Positions 23,023-35,454 of a DNA stretch of 64,000 bases are shown here, one piece after another (the first letter of the stretch is position 1; each line of letters begins with the position of its first letter). The translations under genes and the position numbers were made by a program. The notes beneath the pieces were generated by a model, which was not told the origin of the DNA, did no database searches, and saw only the letters and a program-made list of their open reading frames with translations. Source of the DNA: Cryptomeria japonica (taxonomy: Eukaryota; Streptophyta; Pinopsida; Cupressales; Cupressaceae); contig NC_081405.1 of the NCBI RefSeq assembly GCF_030272615.1, forward strand, positions 653,500,920-653,564,919, read 5' to 3'.

Positions 23023-23751
23023 ATATATACTTGATTTTTTAAAATAGAAATATTTGGTGTGTAATGCTTGTAATGAAATAGTTGAATTATTTATTTAACT
23101 TTTATTTTATTTTATTTAAATGGTGTGAATCAAATTCCTATACAATAGTTAGTCAATTTTATTATCTATATTTATATTTAAAAAAAAGTTATTAAAATTT
23201 ATATATATTTATACAAGAAATCACTTTATTTATGAGAATATCAATAAAAAATGAAAAAAAAAGTTATTTAAAATAGACAATTATTTTTTAAATATAAGGA
23301 AATCTAAAAAAAAAGGCTTATAAAATTTATCATTCCTATAAATTTGCTCCTATAGCACCAAATTTTTTCATCCAATCATATTGTAGATACATACTTGATT
23401 TTTTTAAAATATAAATATTTGGTGTGTAATGCTTGTAATGAAATAGTTGAATTATTTATTTAACTTTTATTTTATTTAATTTAAATATTGTGAATCAAAT
23501 TCCTATACAATAGTTAGTCAATTTTATTATCTATATATATATATATTTTAAAGTTATTAAAAATTATATATATTTATACAAGAAATCACTTAATTTACAA
23601 GAATATCAATAAAAAATGAAAGAAAAAGTTATTTAGAATAAACATTTATTTTTTAAATATAAGGAAATCTAAAAAAAGGCTTATAAAATCTATCATTCCT
23701 ATAAATTTGCTCTTATAACACCAAATTTTTTCATCCAATCATATTGTAGAC
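23023..23751. repeat. Direct tandem duplication, about 363 bp unit
   Basis: Copy 1 is about 23023-23385 and copy 2 about 23386-23751. Both contain GGTGTGTAATGCTTGTAATG, CAATAGTTAGTCAATTTTA and TTCATCCAATCATATTGTAG in the same order and spacing. Differences are few and mostly length changes in A/T runs. No coding content. Confidence 0.85.
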
Positions 23752-24116
23752 AAATAATTTCTAATTTAAAAATATAAATGTCAATATTATAAAAATCAAA
23801 TTTATTTTGAAAATAAAAATAATAATCACTTTTCATTGGTGCAACAAATCAATTAATTAGACTTAAGTGAACAAGTACTAATAACATTTATAAAGAAATA
23901 CTAAAATGCTCTTATTTTGAAAATAAAAATAATAATTACTTTTTATTGATTGAACAAATCGATTAATTAGAAATAACATTTATAAGGAATTAATAACATT
24001 TAGTGATACAATTGCTAGGTTTTAAAACTAAGATGCAAGCCCTTTATAGAAACAAATCGTAGCTAGGGATTATGTGTGTGTTCAATAGGATTTACATGTG
24101 GAAATCTCATTCCTTA

Positions 24117-24122
24117 TTTATT
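24117..24122 (-). terminator. Possible poly(A) signal of the oxidase gene
   Basis: AATAAA on the minus strand, about 205 bases after the stop codon at 24326. The spacing suits a plant 3' untranslated region, but plant signals are loose and the region is AT-rich. Confidence 0.3.
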
Positions 24123-24325
24123 AAGGCACGTTGCAGTCGCCGTTTAGATCGGCCCGGAGAATACTTTAATCACTCACTGTTTGTAGGAATATACATAAAA
24201 TCCGGTAGACCAGTATTTTCGCTCGTCCAGGTTCTATGAATAAAGAATTTGTCTTTTGCTTTCTAAGAATCTAAAGTATACAAAGATTGCAGCCACCGAG
24301 ATGAATTCATAATATCCTAGTGCTG

Positions 24326-25972
24326 TTAATTAACAAAGCGAATCCATTCGGCCTTGCTCGGAATACCTCCATTCACAATGGTCAGCAAGTAATACCCGGA
24401 GGGAGCCGCTACTGCGGTTGGTGGAGCCGTCAAACCCACTAAATACCCGGCACTTCCTTTAACGACTGTTGTGGCTGCCAACGACAACATTCTCTGGTTC
24501 ATCGACCATGTGTGCGTGGTGAAGGGGGGGGCGTAGGCGTGGAAACGAATGCTGTTGCTGGGTCGCCTCGGAAGAGAAAAGCGGACGATGAATTTGGAGC
24601 CGTACTTGATCTCCCTTGTTGAAATGGAAGTAATGGCTGCCCTTTTGGGATCGTAATTGGAATGGAGGTAATAAGGAGTGTACGCTTCCAGTCGAAGTTC
24701 AGTGGGGAATGGCACGCCAGAGAAGCGGTATCCAAAATTGGAGTTGCTTCCACCCACCAGGACTCGACCATCTGGAAGAACATTAGCAGTTGAGTGGTAC
24801 ATTCTCGGTATTTCTGTAGGAGCCAGGACCCGAAATCGATCTCCCATGGCTGCCGTGGGTCTATAGAGGAATGGGCTCAGAGCAGGCTCTCTCGCAGATT
24901 GCCAGCCGGCAGTTCCTTGCTTGGCACCGTTGATTATTAGGACTTCGCCTGTGGGGAGAATGAGCATGTCGTTCATAACCCTCGGCTCGGGCATGTCCTC
25001 CATTTGCCACACTGGATTTGACGATGTGATCTCCATCCTCCCGCAACTCTTGAGCGCCTCCATGAACGTCTGGTTAAATGTGGCTTTTTTGAAGGCTCCG
25101 TCAGGCGCTCCTCCGCAGATGAGAATCTCCACCCTTCGGAAATTGTTGGCGGAGTCGAGCGGGAGCATGACGGAGGAACCCGATGAAGGGTAGTTCCGCG
25201 CGCCACCGCCAGGCATGGTGGGGAATGTTCTGATCACCTGGTCATTTTTGTAGTCGAGGAGGATCGAATCCTTGTTGGCGAAGATGAAGAGATTACCATC
25301 GGAAGACAGATGTATGAATGGGTACAAGTTGTTCTCCTCGTCGATGGTATTCGTCTTTACCAGAAACGGGAGCTGGAAGGCCCCCTCGCCAGGTTGCTTT
25401 GGGACAAATTCATAATCAAATGATCTACGCCCTCCCACGACGATGACCCGATTATCAGGCAATATCTGATTGGAAGCATACCATCTTCTAGAGGACAGCA
25501 ATGTGGGAGATTCGACCCAGTCGCAGGACGAGTCCGAACATGGAGTGAAGAAACGGGTCACCCTGTCGCCATTGCTCCATCCGCCAGTCTGCACGAGCGT
25601 TCCATTGCTGGCAAAGGAGGCGGAAGAACAAAATGTGTCGGTGACGACGTGCAGAGGCCTTACCTTATTGGTGACAATATCGTATTCGATGGAGTGAGCC
25701 CAACAATCCTCACCCGCTGCTTGCGTTTTGCTATTGCAAGGTGGGTCAGTTCTGCTGATCTGTGACGGCCCCGCCAGCGTCTGGTCGAAGATGAGCACTT
25801 TATTGGTGTGTAAAAGTGTCATATGCATTGCAGAAACACCGGCGTTGTCCAACAGAAGATCCCATCTTCCTTTGATCAGCTGTTGTGCTCTGACATTGAG
25901 ACAACAAACTAAAAAGCATAACAAAATGGATTGAATCCATAGCCGCTTTGATAATCCAAATCCCTCCATCAC
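24326..25972 (-). CDS. Secreted galactose oxidase-like / glyoxal oxidase-family protein
   Basis: Intact 548-residue, apparently intronless copper-radical oxidase of the plant GLOX type. Residues 1-29 form a signal peptide (hydrophobic ILLCFLVCCLNV, cleavage near RAQ-QL), so the product should enter the secretory pathway and act in the cell wall. A glyoxal-oxidase N-terminal beta-propeller domain (about 40-430) is followed by the C-terminal immunoglobulin-like DUF1929-type domain (about 435-548). Expected active-site residues are present: Cys115 (TDTFCSS) and Tyr165 (SRRWYASNQILPD) for the Cys-Tyr cofactor, Tyr392-His393 (RMYHSTANVLPDGRVLVGG) and His487 (FTTHTWSMNQRM) as copper ligands. The family oxidises aldehydes or primary alcohols such as galactose and releases hydrogen peroxide; plant members are linked to pollen and wall pectin. 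The exact substrate cannot be read from sequence. GC content is far above the flanks, and all neighbours are repeats. Confidence 0.93.
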   Translation of the reverse strand: MMEGFGLSKRLWIQSILLCFLVCCLNVRAQQLIKGRWDLLLDNAGVSAMHMTLLHTNKVLIFDQTLAGPSQISRTDPPCNSKTQAAGEDCWAHSIEYDIVTNKVRPLHVVTDTFCSSASFASNGTLVQTGGWSNGDRVTRFFTPCSDSSCDWVESPTLLSSRRWYASNQILPDNRVIVVGGRRSFDYEFVPKQPGEGAFQLPFLVKTNTIDEENNLYPFIHLSSDGNLFIFANKDSILLDYKNDQVIRTFPTMPGGGARNYPSSGSSVMLPLDSANNFRRVEILICGGAPDGAFKKATFNQTFMEALKSCGRMEITSSNPVWQMEDMPEPRVMNDMLILPTGEVLIINGAKQGTAGWQSAREPALSPFLYRPTAAMGDRFRVLAPTEIPRMYHSTANVLPDGRVLVGGSNSNFGYRFSGVPFPTELRLEAYTPYYLHSNYDPKRAAITSISTREIKYGSKFIVRFSLPRRPSNSIRFHAYAPPFTTHTWSMNQRMLSLAATTVVKGSAGYLVGLTAPPTAVAAPSGYYLLTIVNGGIPSKAEWIRFVN

Positions 25973-26128
25973 ACTCCACCTGGCTTATACAATGCCAGCA
26001 GCAATTGAAATCTAACCCTTATGAATCCTACAATCTGTTTGCTCACACTCTTTTCTTACTTACTCAATAGGTCTTATACTAAATATGATGAGCTTTATAT
26101 CGGTGGTTTATGAATGGGTGTCCAACTC

Positions 26129-26136
26129 TTTATATA
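26129..26136 (-). promoter_or_regulatory. TATA box of the oxidase gene
   Basis: TATATAAA on the minus strand, about 157 bases upstream of the ATG at 25972, implying a 5' untranslated leader of roughly 120-130 bases. About 50 bases further upstream lies CACGTC within the GGCTCACGTCAC block, an ACGT core of the kind bound by bZIP factors; its use here is inference. Confidence 0.6.
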
Positions 26137-26149
26137 TGTGAGGCGGTCT

Positions 26150-26600
26150 CTGCACAAGGAATGCCACTTGCTTACGGCTCACGTCACACAAGCTGTAATG
26201 CACGGAATTGAGAGTTGATATAAACGAGCATGTGAAATGTAGGAGAACTATTAAAAGGCAGAAAATATAGAATGACAGCTACTAGAACGCGCTTCTTTTA
26301 ATGGTACCTACCTAAGAGAATTCTCGTCTCACGCGCTTCTTTTTATCGGGCCCAACTTCTTTGATTAGTTCGACAGAATGGATTTGTAACATGATTGGGG
26401 CCACACGGAAAACTTTGGGCTGGCCATTTTAAATATTTGTTTGCCTTCCTTGAGACGGAAACTCGCTCATAAAACCAGATTCTTTCCTCCACGCGGGCGC
26501 TTTGGCTTTATCAATTTCTGTTTTTGTGACCCATTTTGTTTCATCCAGGAACGTTCGTTGCACATGTCTCTATTATTTTTGTATAAAAGAGCCCTGACAG
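26150..26600. repeat. Oxidase upstream region, also present in diverged form elsewhere
   Basis: Starts with CACTTGCTTACGGCTCACGT and includes TTTGCCTTCCTTGAGACGGA and CCTCCACGCGGG. Similar blocks in the same order occur at about 32020-32330 and 36510-37040. A short direct repeat, ACGCGCTTCTTTT, lies at about 26287 and 26333. It lies immediately upstream of the TATA box on the gene's own strand. Confidence 0.6.
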
Positions 26601-29600
26601 CTCAAAATAACAAAAGAAAAACATGAGGTGACAAAGATAAACGAAAATTTAGGATTGAATAAAAAAAAGGAGGTAAGTTATTTGAAGTAAAAGTTGGATA
26701 GGAAACATAAAGCTAGCATGGAATAGGCGTAGTTAGATCTGCTACACTTAAAAGACAAGAAGAAGAATAAGCAAACAATAAAATATATAAGATCACTAAA
26801 CCCCACGTGATGGGGAAAGCATAATAGGGTTCATGGCGTGAAAAAGTAGTCACCAGTCGATAGGTCAACCAAGCCATGCCACTAAGAGGAAATCTGAAAT
26901 ATTAGCTTCCTCCTATCAGTCAAATAGTTTGAAGCATGTTTTAAATATTTGATATAGAAATAAGGAATAGTGGTAATCTATTGAAGTTCATTTCAACATC
27001 CTTATAGTATGGATCATATTTATGTTTATCCTTATTCTTATGTAGTTTGTTAACATGATTTTTACATATATAGTAAGAAAATTCTATTTCATGTGCATTA
27101 AATATTTAAACTATTAATACATTAAGAGTTTTAAATTTTATTTGGAAGAAATCTAATCTTATTAAAATATCTAAGGGAATGCTAATTATATGACCATTAT
27201 ATTTGTATTATCCACCATGCATTTGTATAATTTATAGTATTAAACTTATAAATATAACAAGAACATATTTTTCTTGGGTGAGAATGTTCAATAAAATTGG
27301 TTACTCACGTAGACTCATTTTGTTAGATGTAAGGAATAAATGTATGCCTTTCTCTCTAAAGCATCTTTTACCAATAGAATTAGTTCTATTATACCTTAAA
27401 TTTCTGATAGGGTTATAATGTGAAAAAAAATAGGGTTTAACAAAAATCTTAAAATCATAAGCCTTTACCATAGGGTTGTTCACTCTAGGGTTCTATTTTA
27501 GTAGTGATTGGTCAAGCTTGTTCGTTTCCCATACAATTAAAATTTGTTTCTCCACTTAAAAACGAAAGCCATATTGGTGGCCTCCACCTATGTGTATATG
27601 TCACATACTTATTGTACTGTGCTTAATCGTTGCATCATATTTTCTCTTTAAGTATTGGGCCATGGACTTCCGTTATTGCATTACAAAAACACATACCACC
27701 CACTCTTTTCCTTTCACTAATGATGAGAAGCTTGTGGCTTGATTATTGAACAAATGGAAGCTTCCTAATGTAGTGCACTCACTCTTCATAGTCTAGGTTT
27801 TCATAGAGCACCAGAGAATGAAGCTACATTAACATGCTAAGAAAAATATGGCAACTTTTTGCTATAGTACATTAACTACTTGTAGGAAAATTTCTAAAAT
27901 ACCTCCCTTGGTCACATTTTCTCTAGTGCACTATAATGACATGTGGCATCCATGACAACTAGGATCAAGTGATCCTATTTTCTTATTAGGAAAGTATTAA
28001 ATAAGAGAGAATCAGTTATTACTCAATATGTGCAATCTTCTCATTGTGAGTTGGCATTCCTTCATAACACAACTATGCTTATGAATGTCTTTTTCAAGTT
28101 TACATTGATGCACTAAAGCTATATGTGGCTTCCATGACCTATGAGTGGGATGATGTGGACTCTACTTGTTAGGCCTACGTATATTTTTCATGGTAGAGAA
28201 TTATTGGTACAAATGTCAAGGTGCTATTTCAATGCATTCTCCATTCCTAGTGTAATTTTGCTAGCTACTTTTTCAAATTCTTCTGCATTAAGACTTAAAT
28301 GTGCATTATCTATTGATGTAAGCTCTATTTATAAATTGATGGTTCATATTCGAATGAGAAAATGACCGTGGGAGATTATGTAGTTTCACTTGTATGAGCA
28401 TAATGACCAAAATTAATAGATTTGTTCAGTCATTTAAGGATTTTAATAATTATTCTAAAGATATTAGAAGAGGATTTGTGAATAAAAAAAGGATTTCTAA
28501 TAATATTTCTATGTTGCGAATTCATAAAAAGGGTATATAGGTATTGTAAAATTGGTATGTTTGACTTCTCCTCTTTGTATTAGCATGGGTTTAAAATTTA
28601 TATGGTTTTTCTATTGTGTATCTATATCTTTAGGGTTTTAATTGTTAATTATGTAATAAAGCTTTAAAACTGGTCAAGGAACTCCTCAAAGTGGTAAGAA
28701 AAAGTGTGGGCTTCATAAAGATTTATTGAGCCATATTATTGGTTCTTCAAAATGGTAAGACACACACCAAGTACTAGGATTATCTCTAAAAGAATCTATA
28801 ATAGAGGTAAATATATAAGAGACATCATAATTATTTTCCACATATGGGACTTATTTAAATAATGCTACTATTGTAGCATTGGAGACCATCCTATATCAAA
28901 CTTATAGAATTATGATTCAAGGTAGCTAGTGGTGCCTAATATATTTTGTAAATGTAAAATAGATCAAAAGCATTTTCAATAAGTATGATACTTAGATAAG
29001 TACACTAGATACAACTATAAGTGTGTACCTTTGATGACTTTGACTAGAGTGTTGATATATGAGGCCTACAACCTTAATAATTTAGCAATTATTTAGATAT
29101 TTTTTGATGAATTAAATAGGCAGTAGATAAGATATTTTTCTAGTCAAAAAGTTAGGTGGTTACCACACCAAATAAAAAGAGGTTTTTGCTAAGATTACAT
29201 TATTTGCAAGATATGACAACTATAACCATATAATATGGATAAAAATTAGAGGAGTGCTTCATTATGATATGTTATGCTTTATGTCAAGTAATAGAAATTG
29301 AAATTCTAGACCCAAATACCAATCCATCTAATGATCATGACAAGTGATATTCAACATAGAGACCTAAGAAAAGATTTTGATTATGCTTTAGATAATTTGT
29401 ATGGAAATCACAGGGAGTTAGTCTCTTTAAAGTTGATAATAAAATCTTATTTTCAAATGGTACTTGATGTTATGCAATATTTTCTATTTGTAAGAAGACA
29501 TTATATTTATAGTCTTGGGGAAGATCTGATGTCAATCCAAATGCAACCCACATATGTGATATGCATTGTAGAGATTATGGTTTTTGTGAAGACTTTTTTA

Positions 29601-29999
29601 TAATTAGTGCTAAGTCATTTGGGTCCTCCAAGAAAGAAGTTATCTAAATGTCATGATATTTTTAAGGCCAAAAGAAAGATAGCTAGATAATGGTCTTGAT
29701 CATACCTATTATCAAAGTCTATGGTGTGATTGTGTAGCAACAAATTTTGCCAAGATATGTCCTAGAAAAAATTGCAATCATGGACATGATGTGTCGGTTT
29801 AATGAATCTAATAAGATATATTTATGATCCTGAAGAAGGGTTTTTTTTTTCCAAACTACTAATATATTATGATATTTCACAATAACCTCAAAGGAGGAAT
29901 TAGATTATTAGAACCTAGGCTATAGGCCTAAAAAGTGAAGGTGGATAAAACATGATTTTTTTACCTTGAGAACTTCATTAATCATGTTAGAAGAGGGTT
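26601..29999. other. Non-coding or unrecognised region
   Basis: AT-rich. Short open frames such as 28141-28365 and 29331-29603 (SDIQHRDLRKDFDYALDNLY) lack domains I know. 28900-30000 has a faint coding look on the plus strand, with repeated frame changes, and leads into a polypurine tract and LTR-like start at 30983, so it may be the decayed interior of an LTR element. I find no RNA gene and no intact protein gene. Confidence 0.45.
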
Positions 30000-30968
30000 G
30001 GAGAAATATACATTTTACCATGAATATAATGAAACAAAGGATTTGATAAAAAAATTATGATGATGAGTTCCAAGAAAGGAAGAGGAAATGGCTAAGAATC
30101 CTTGTGAGAGGGAGGAAGAGGGAAAAAATATATTTGTTAAAAGGAAACATTTTGTTAATTAGTGATCCTATCATGAAGATACAAAAATGTTAAATGATGT
30201 CACTACCCTTTGTTTTAGACCACCCAAATTAATTTTAAAGATGAAAAATTTAGGAGCACGATAGAGAAGGAGTGTGTCAATAAGAGGTAAACAAACATGT
30301 ACAACAGCCAAAGATGGTAATCCCTTGTATGAAAATCCACCAGATGATGGTTTTGATTGGTCTTATGGAGGTTTTAGTGCTTCCTCTAGTGTTAGTTTTG
30401 GAGGACAAAGTCTTACAAGGTCACATTTAAAGGCTAATGGCACCATAGAATGGAGGAATTTCCATAATCTAAAGTTATCTTCGCACTTTGAGGTGATGCT
30501 CTACATGAGAAGCATTTTTTCTTTACTTTATTTCTTTCCTTGTTGGTATTGACAAATTTGAAGAATGCATATATTGTGAAGTTATATTTTTGAAGATAGG
30601 TAAGGGATTTGGTGTTGAGAAAGTTTATAAGAGTGTGATTGAGAATTATAGCCTTCTAAGAGTCATTAGACAACTTGATGGAGCTCTATCACAAATGAAT
30701 ATAGATTGTTGTCTCATAATTAAAAAATCTATAATCTGGAAGTTCAAGATTTAATAGTAGTCTGATAACTCAAGAACTGATTTCAAGCTAGTCCCTTTTG
30801 AGAGTCACGAGGCAACTTGATTAAGTTTCACTTGATTCAAGATTTGTTTCTTTAGAGAAAATTCTTCTCAATCGCGTGTGTTTATTTTATGTAATCAAGA
30901 AGTTTTGTTATGTAAGCCTTAACGGAGGGTCCCTTGGTAAGGCCAATATTGAGGAACAATGTAATAAG

Positions 30969-31870
30969 GAGGGGGGGGGGGATGTTAGCATAAGTGTAGA
31001 TTATTACATTGTTTGTTTTAGGTGATTTCTAAGCAGTTATTTTAAATGATAATTGTATTTCTCCTTTATATACTTTTACGCTACACATCAATGAATTAAT
31101 GAAACTTTATCTTCATTTTATTCTTGCAACTATTATGTATCATTGTACCCAATTTATTTCAATAAAGTAAACTTTGTTAAATGTAAAAATGTTTTGTGTC
31201 AATTTTTCATGAGTTTACATGCTCAATTTCATTTCTAAAAGCGGAATTGTAGTTCATTGTAAATAATTATGAGAAATTATAAATGGGAGGGATATAAGAG
31301 TCATTCAGGTCTATTTTAAGAACTAGTGAGTTGTGATTGTACAAGTATTTCATGCAAACTTTTTTATACTTTGACTAAAGCTAAAACAAATATATGCTTC
31401 AATGTGTACTTGTCTCCAGTTTCTGATGTAATATTTTTTTTGAATAATAAAGTCAAGAATATAGAGTTCTTCATTCACATTTGATGCATTGAATTACTTT
31501 CACTATTTACCTTCTATTGAAGGAAATATAATTCTTTTCATGAAATCAATGGGAATATTTTCATCACAAATGGATCATTATGTAGAATCACGCTACAACC
31601 CATCTTTACGTCACATTTTTATAAGCTAATAGTGTTTCAATTGACCATCATATTATGCTTATGTGTTGTGACATAAGGATATATGATGTTGTGGCTCTAT
31701 AACCCTAATAGGCACTAATTTGTCTCTACTGCATTTCCTTAGTATCAAAATTTCTTTCAATATGAAAAATCTTAAATAACTTATATATTGAAACTTTTTT
31801 ACGAATCTTTTATTGTAGATCTTTGATCATTAGTATCTATTTAAGATTTGTCATATTAAAACGTAACAAA
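30969..31870 (+). mobile_element. Putative 3' end of an unassigned LTR element (copy 1)
   Basis: A polypurine tract (30969-30981, a long G run after GTAATAAGGA) is directly followed by TGTTAGCATAAGTGTAG from 30983, the usual polypurine-LTR arrangement. The outer LTR end is not certain; a candidate CGTAACA lies near 31869. The preceding plus-strand sequence (about 30274-30700) is coding-like but broken. The corresponding 5' LTR was not found. Confidence 0.45.
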
Positions 31871-32019
31871 ATTTCTGAGTCAAGATCCACAATAAAAGAA
31901 AATGATTATAACTGTGCTTTTTGACCACTTAAACTACTTAATCTGATTATCATTGAAATATTTCATTCATTTATATATTCCTCCTGACTTTTCTATTGTA
32001 TTTTAACATGAGGAATGCT

Positions 32020-32330
32020 ACTTGCAGTCGAGGAATGTCACTTGCCCACGGCTCACGTCACATCAGCTGGAAATGGAAGTGAGAGTGATAGTGACGAGCA
32101 TGTGAGATGCAACAAAATTTGCAAAGATACAGAAGATATCCAGTTAGTATATCTTTCACGTGGGTGATAAGCCTTCAGTAAGGATAGAAGTTCAATATCA
32201 GGGAAGACATTCACTTTCTCTTCAGTTTGCGTTTATCACATTTAATTTGCTCACAGGACGCACGTTGCCCATGGTTTTCCTCTTTTGCCGGCTCCCTATG
32301 CCTAAATTTTTAGGAAAGCATTCAATAAAA
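32020..32330. repeat. Diverged copy of the oxidase upstream region (1)
   Basis: GTCACTTGCCCACGGCTCAC at 32037 onward matches 26164 onward, followed by GACGAGCATGTGAGATG and CACGTGGGTGATAAGCCTTC. It lacks the middle part seen at 36600-36890. It is not followed by any oxidase coding sequence. Confidence 0.6.
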
Positions 32331-34100
32331 CATGATACAATTAACTTTAAAAAAGTAGGAATATGGGTATGTTGACAAATTAGCATATTTATCTTTAGAA
32401 GAATATAAGTAAAATACGTCAAAAAAATATCATATTTTTTCATTATTCTATTTAAAAAATATTATATTATTATATATTATAATTAATAATAAATCATCAT
32501 TATGTTATGATTGTAATTAATATTAAATTATTATAGAGATAAGATTATATTTTTTTTATATTTCTATTAAACTCTTTAAAAAGGAAAAAAAAGTTTACGT
32601 AGAAAATTATTATTATTATATTTCTATTAAACTCTTGACAAAATCAAATAATCTATTAAAATTACATTATTATTGTATTATTATATTGGTGTATGAAAAC
32701 AACTAAAAGCAAAAAATTGTTGAAGTGGGAGGTTGACATCCAACAAGGATGTCGAATTCAATGCTTCTAGTTTTGTTTACGGAAGTTGCATCCATTTTGT
32801 GAGTGTAATACGCCTTCAACGTAATGAAAGTATTGATTGATTTTTTTTTCAATTTATTTTAATATATATAGAATCACAATTTATATATAAAAATATTAAA
32901 GTGAAAAAGATACAAGTAATTTTAAATAGTTTTATAATATTTTTAGTTTATGTATATGTTTAAAATGTACTTGATAATTTTAGATGATATTAAAGTTATA
33001 AGTTTCTTTGTTTAACAATGAAATGGTACTAAATGTGTTTCATATCTAACTAGGCATGCATTCATTATTTTCATAATTTTTGTTTACTTTTCTTTTCTTC
33101 AAAATAATACCACTTTGAAAATTGTTTCAAAGAAAGATAAAATCTAGACATTAAATTATTCCTCTAACAATTGACATTAATTTATCCAAACATCACATGA
33201 ATCATTAATTTTACATTATTATCATTGGTTAATTAATTTATATCCATCATTTAAAAATTCCAACTCTATTCACTTGATTAAATAATATATTATTGTTTAA
33301 TTAAATGTGAGTTAATTTCTATTTTCAAATAATTTATATTTTCATCTCCTAAATCCTCATTTAGAAACATAATCTTCATCCAAAAGTTATCTTTTCTTTA
33401 TTTTAGAAACTTATTATTCTTTCATAAATTAATTCTTCTTCATTTTAGAAACTCAATCTTCTATCACAAGTTTTTTTTTTTTCATTTTACAAACTTATTT
33501 ACTAACAAGTTAACTAAATAAAAATAAAATAATTATCTATTTATTAAATTAAAATAATTTGGTATTATCATCTCATAGATTCAAAATAGAAATTTTCCTT
33601 TTTTAATTGAGTTGACTACATAATTAGTTCAATTAACTAAAATTTCCATTCTTATCCTTATCTTATCATAAAAAAATATATAAATACAGTCATTCTCTTT
33701 ATCATTTTAATAAACTCATATCTTATGCAACTCTCATTCTATTAAAATCTAAAATCAATTAATCTTCAAATCAAATGTTAAACTGTTAATAATTACCATT
33801 CACATTTCTAAACAAGGTGAATCAACAACATATCTTTCTTTTTGAGGTTTGCAATGAGTTTGGTGAAATAGGATTTAAGATTGGATTTTTATTTTATGCT
33901 TTAAAAGCTCATTTTTATTTTCTAAAGGAGGTGTTTGGAAATGTACTCTTTAGGAAACTTCTCTTCAACTTGTCATGATACATACAATAACAAAGGCTGA
34001 TTGAAAACAATGCTCACTATGGTTGAGAAGATAGATTATGTTTTGTAGAGAGAAATTTTAAAATTAATGAGTTGTGATAAGAACAATTAGACTTAAATCT

Positions 34101-34130
34101 ATTATATATTATATATTATATATTATATAT

Positions 34131-34207
<77 letters not shown>
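34101..34207. repeat. AT microsatellite
   Basis: About six copies of a 7-bp ATTATAT unit followed by an (AT)n run to 34207. The matching place in duplication copy 2 (near 42770) has only a short TATTATATACTGTATATTAT, so the run expanded after duplication. Confidence 0.95.
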
Positions 34208-34209
<2 letters not shown>

Positions 34210-35454
34210 GTATGTTTGTGTAAAATTTAAAGTATAATTTTCTAATCACAAGTTATATTAATTTGTGTCATAAAATATAAAAAACTTAGCTATTTCAATA
34301 TCATATATTTTATTTAATATTGTATTTATGTCACATATGTTTCCTCATTATATATAATTGTGATTGTGTTCTTATTTTCTCATATGTCAATGTATAAAAA
34401 AATTTAATTGTTCTATAGTGTTACACTTATTTTTCTTATCATTATGAACTGAAGGGGATGAGATACCATGAGTCAAAGGATTTGATAAAAATAATTTTTG
34501 ATAATGAGGTACAAGAAAGGAAGAAGAAATGACTAAGCATCCTTATGAGAGAGAGGAAGAGGCAGAAAAGATATTAGTTACAAGGGAGCATTTTTTTTTA
34601 ATTAATGATCCTATTATCAAAATAGAAAAAATGTTAGACAATTTCACTACTTTTGGTTTAGATCACCCACATTAGTGTTAAATTTAAACATTCACTAGTA
34701 TAATAGAGAAGGAGTGCATCAATAAGAGGTAGAAAAACATGTTAACAATCAAAGATGGTAATGACTAGAGATGTAGAAGTTTCTCCCTTGTATGAGCTTC
34801 CACCAGATGATCTTTTTATTGGGCTTATGGATGTTGTAGTACTTCCTCTGGTGCTATTTTTTGGAGAATAGTAAATTACAAAGACACATTTGAAGGCTGG
34901 TCATACTAGAATGTGGAGGAATTTCCATAATATCAAGTTATCTTTTCACTTTGAGATGATGCTCTACATGAGAGGCATTTTTTTCTTTACTTTATTTCTT
35001 TCCTTGTTGGTGTTGACAGATTTGAAGAATTCATATATTGTGAATTTTGATCTTTGAAGACAAGTAAGTGATTTGTTGTTGAGCTCAATATGGATTTCTT
35101 TCTAGTGACTTTACAAGACTAGGATTGAGAATTATACCCTTATGAGGGTCATTAGAAAACTTTATGGAGCTTTGTAAGAATTCAATATAGATTATTATCA
35201 AATAATTAAAAAACATATGATTTGGGAGATGAAGAAAATGGTAATTTGAGAACTCAAGAATTGAGTTCAAGCTACCCCCTTCCAAGGGTCACAAGGTAAC
35301 TTGATGAAGTTTTTCTCGATTTAGGATTTGTTTCTTTAAATAAAATTCTTCTCAAGAATGTGTATTTATTATATGTAATCATTAATTTTTTCTATGTAAT
35401 CTTTAAGTAGGTGTTCCTTGGTAAGTTAAAATTTGAGGAACGATGTAATAAGGT

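Larger units (their letters stand above)
22865..24325. other. AT-rich non-coding region downstream of the oxidase gene
   Basis: Poly-A and poly-T rich with no credible ORF. It holds a direct tandem repeat at 23023-23751 and a smaller diverged direct repeat, about 23808-23905 against 23918-23990, around AATAAAAATAATAATCACTT. From about 24050 the composition becomes more mixed, as expected for the 3' untranslated region and flank of the oxidase gene, which ends at 24326. Confidence 0.6.
30000..34456 (+). repeat. Large direct duplication, copy 1
   Basis: About 4.4 kb. It aligns collinearly with 34457-43146. Shared anchors, in order, include CAAAGGATTTGATAAAA (30018 and 34475), CAATAAGAGGTA (30277 and 34720), the LTR-like start (30983 and 35467), CCTCCTGA...TTTCTATTG (about 31980 and 36470), the oxidase-upstream block (32020 and 36510), TATTTCTATTAAACTCTTGACAAAA (32619 and 41179), AGGAGGTGTTTGGAAATGTACTC (about 33926 and 42571) and GAAGGGGATGAGAT (34450 and 43132). 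Divergence is high, so the duplication is old. Confidence 0.8.

Noticed and set aside
24499-25934. Overlapping open frames inside the oxidase gene on both strands
   Set aside because: They are shadows of the GC-rich oxidase coding sequence. None has a domain or independent start context.
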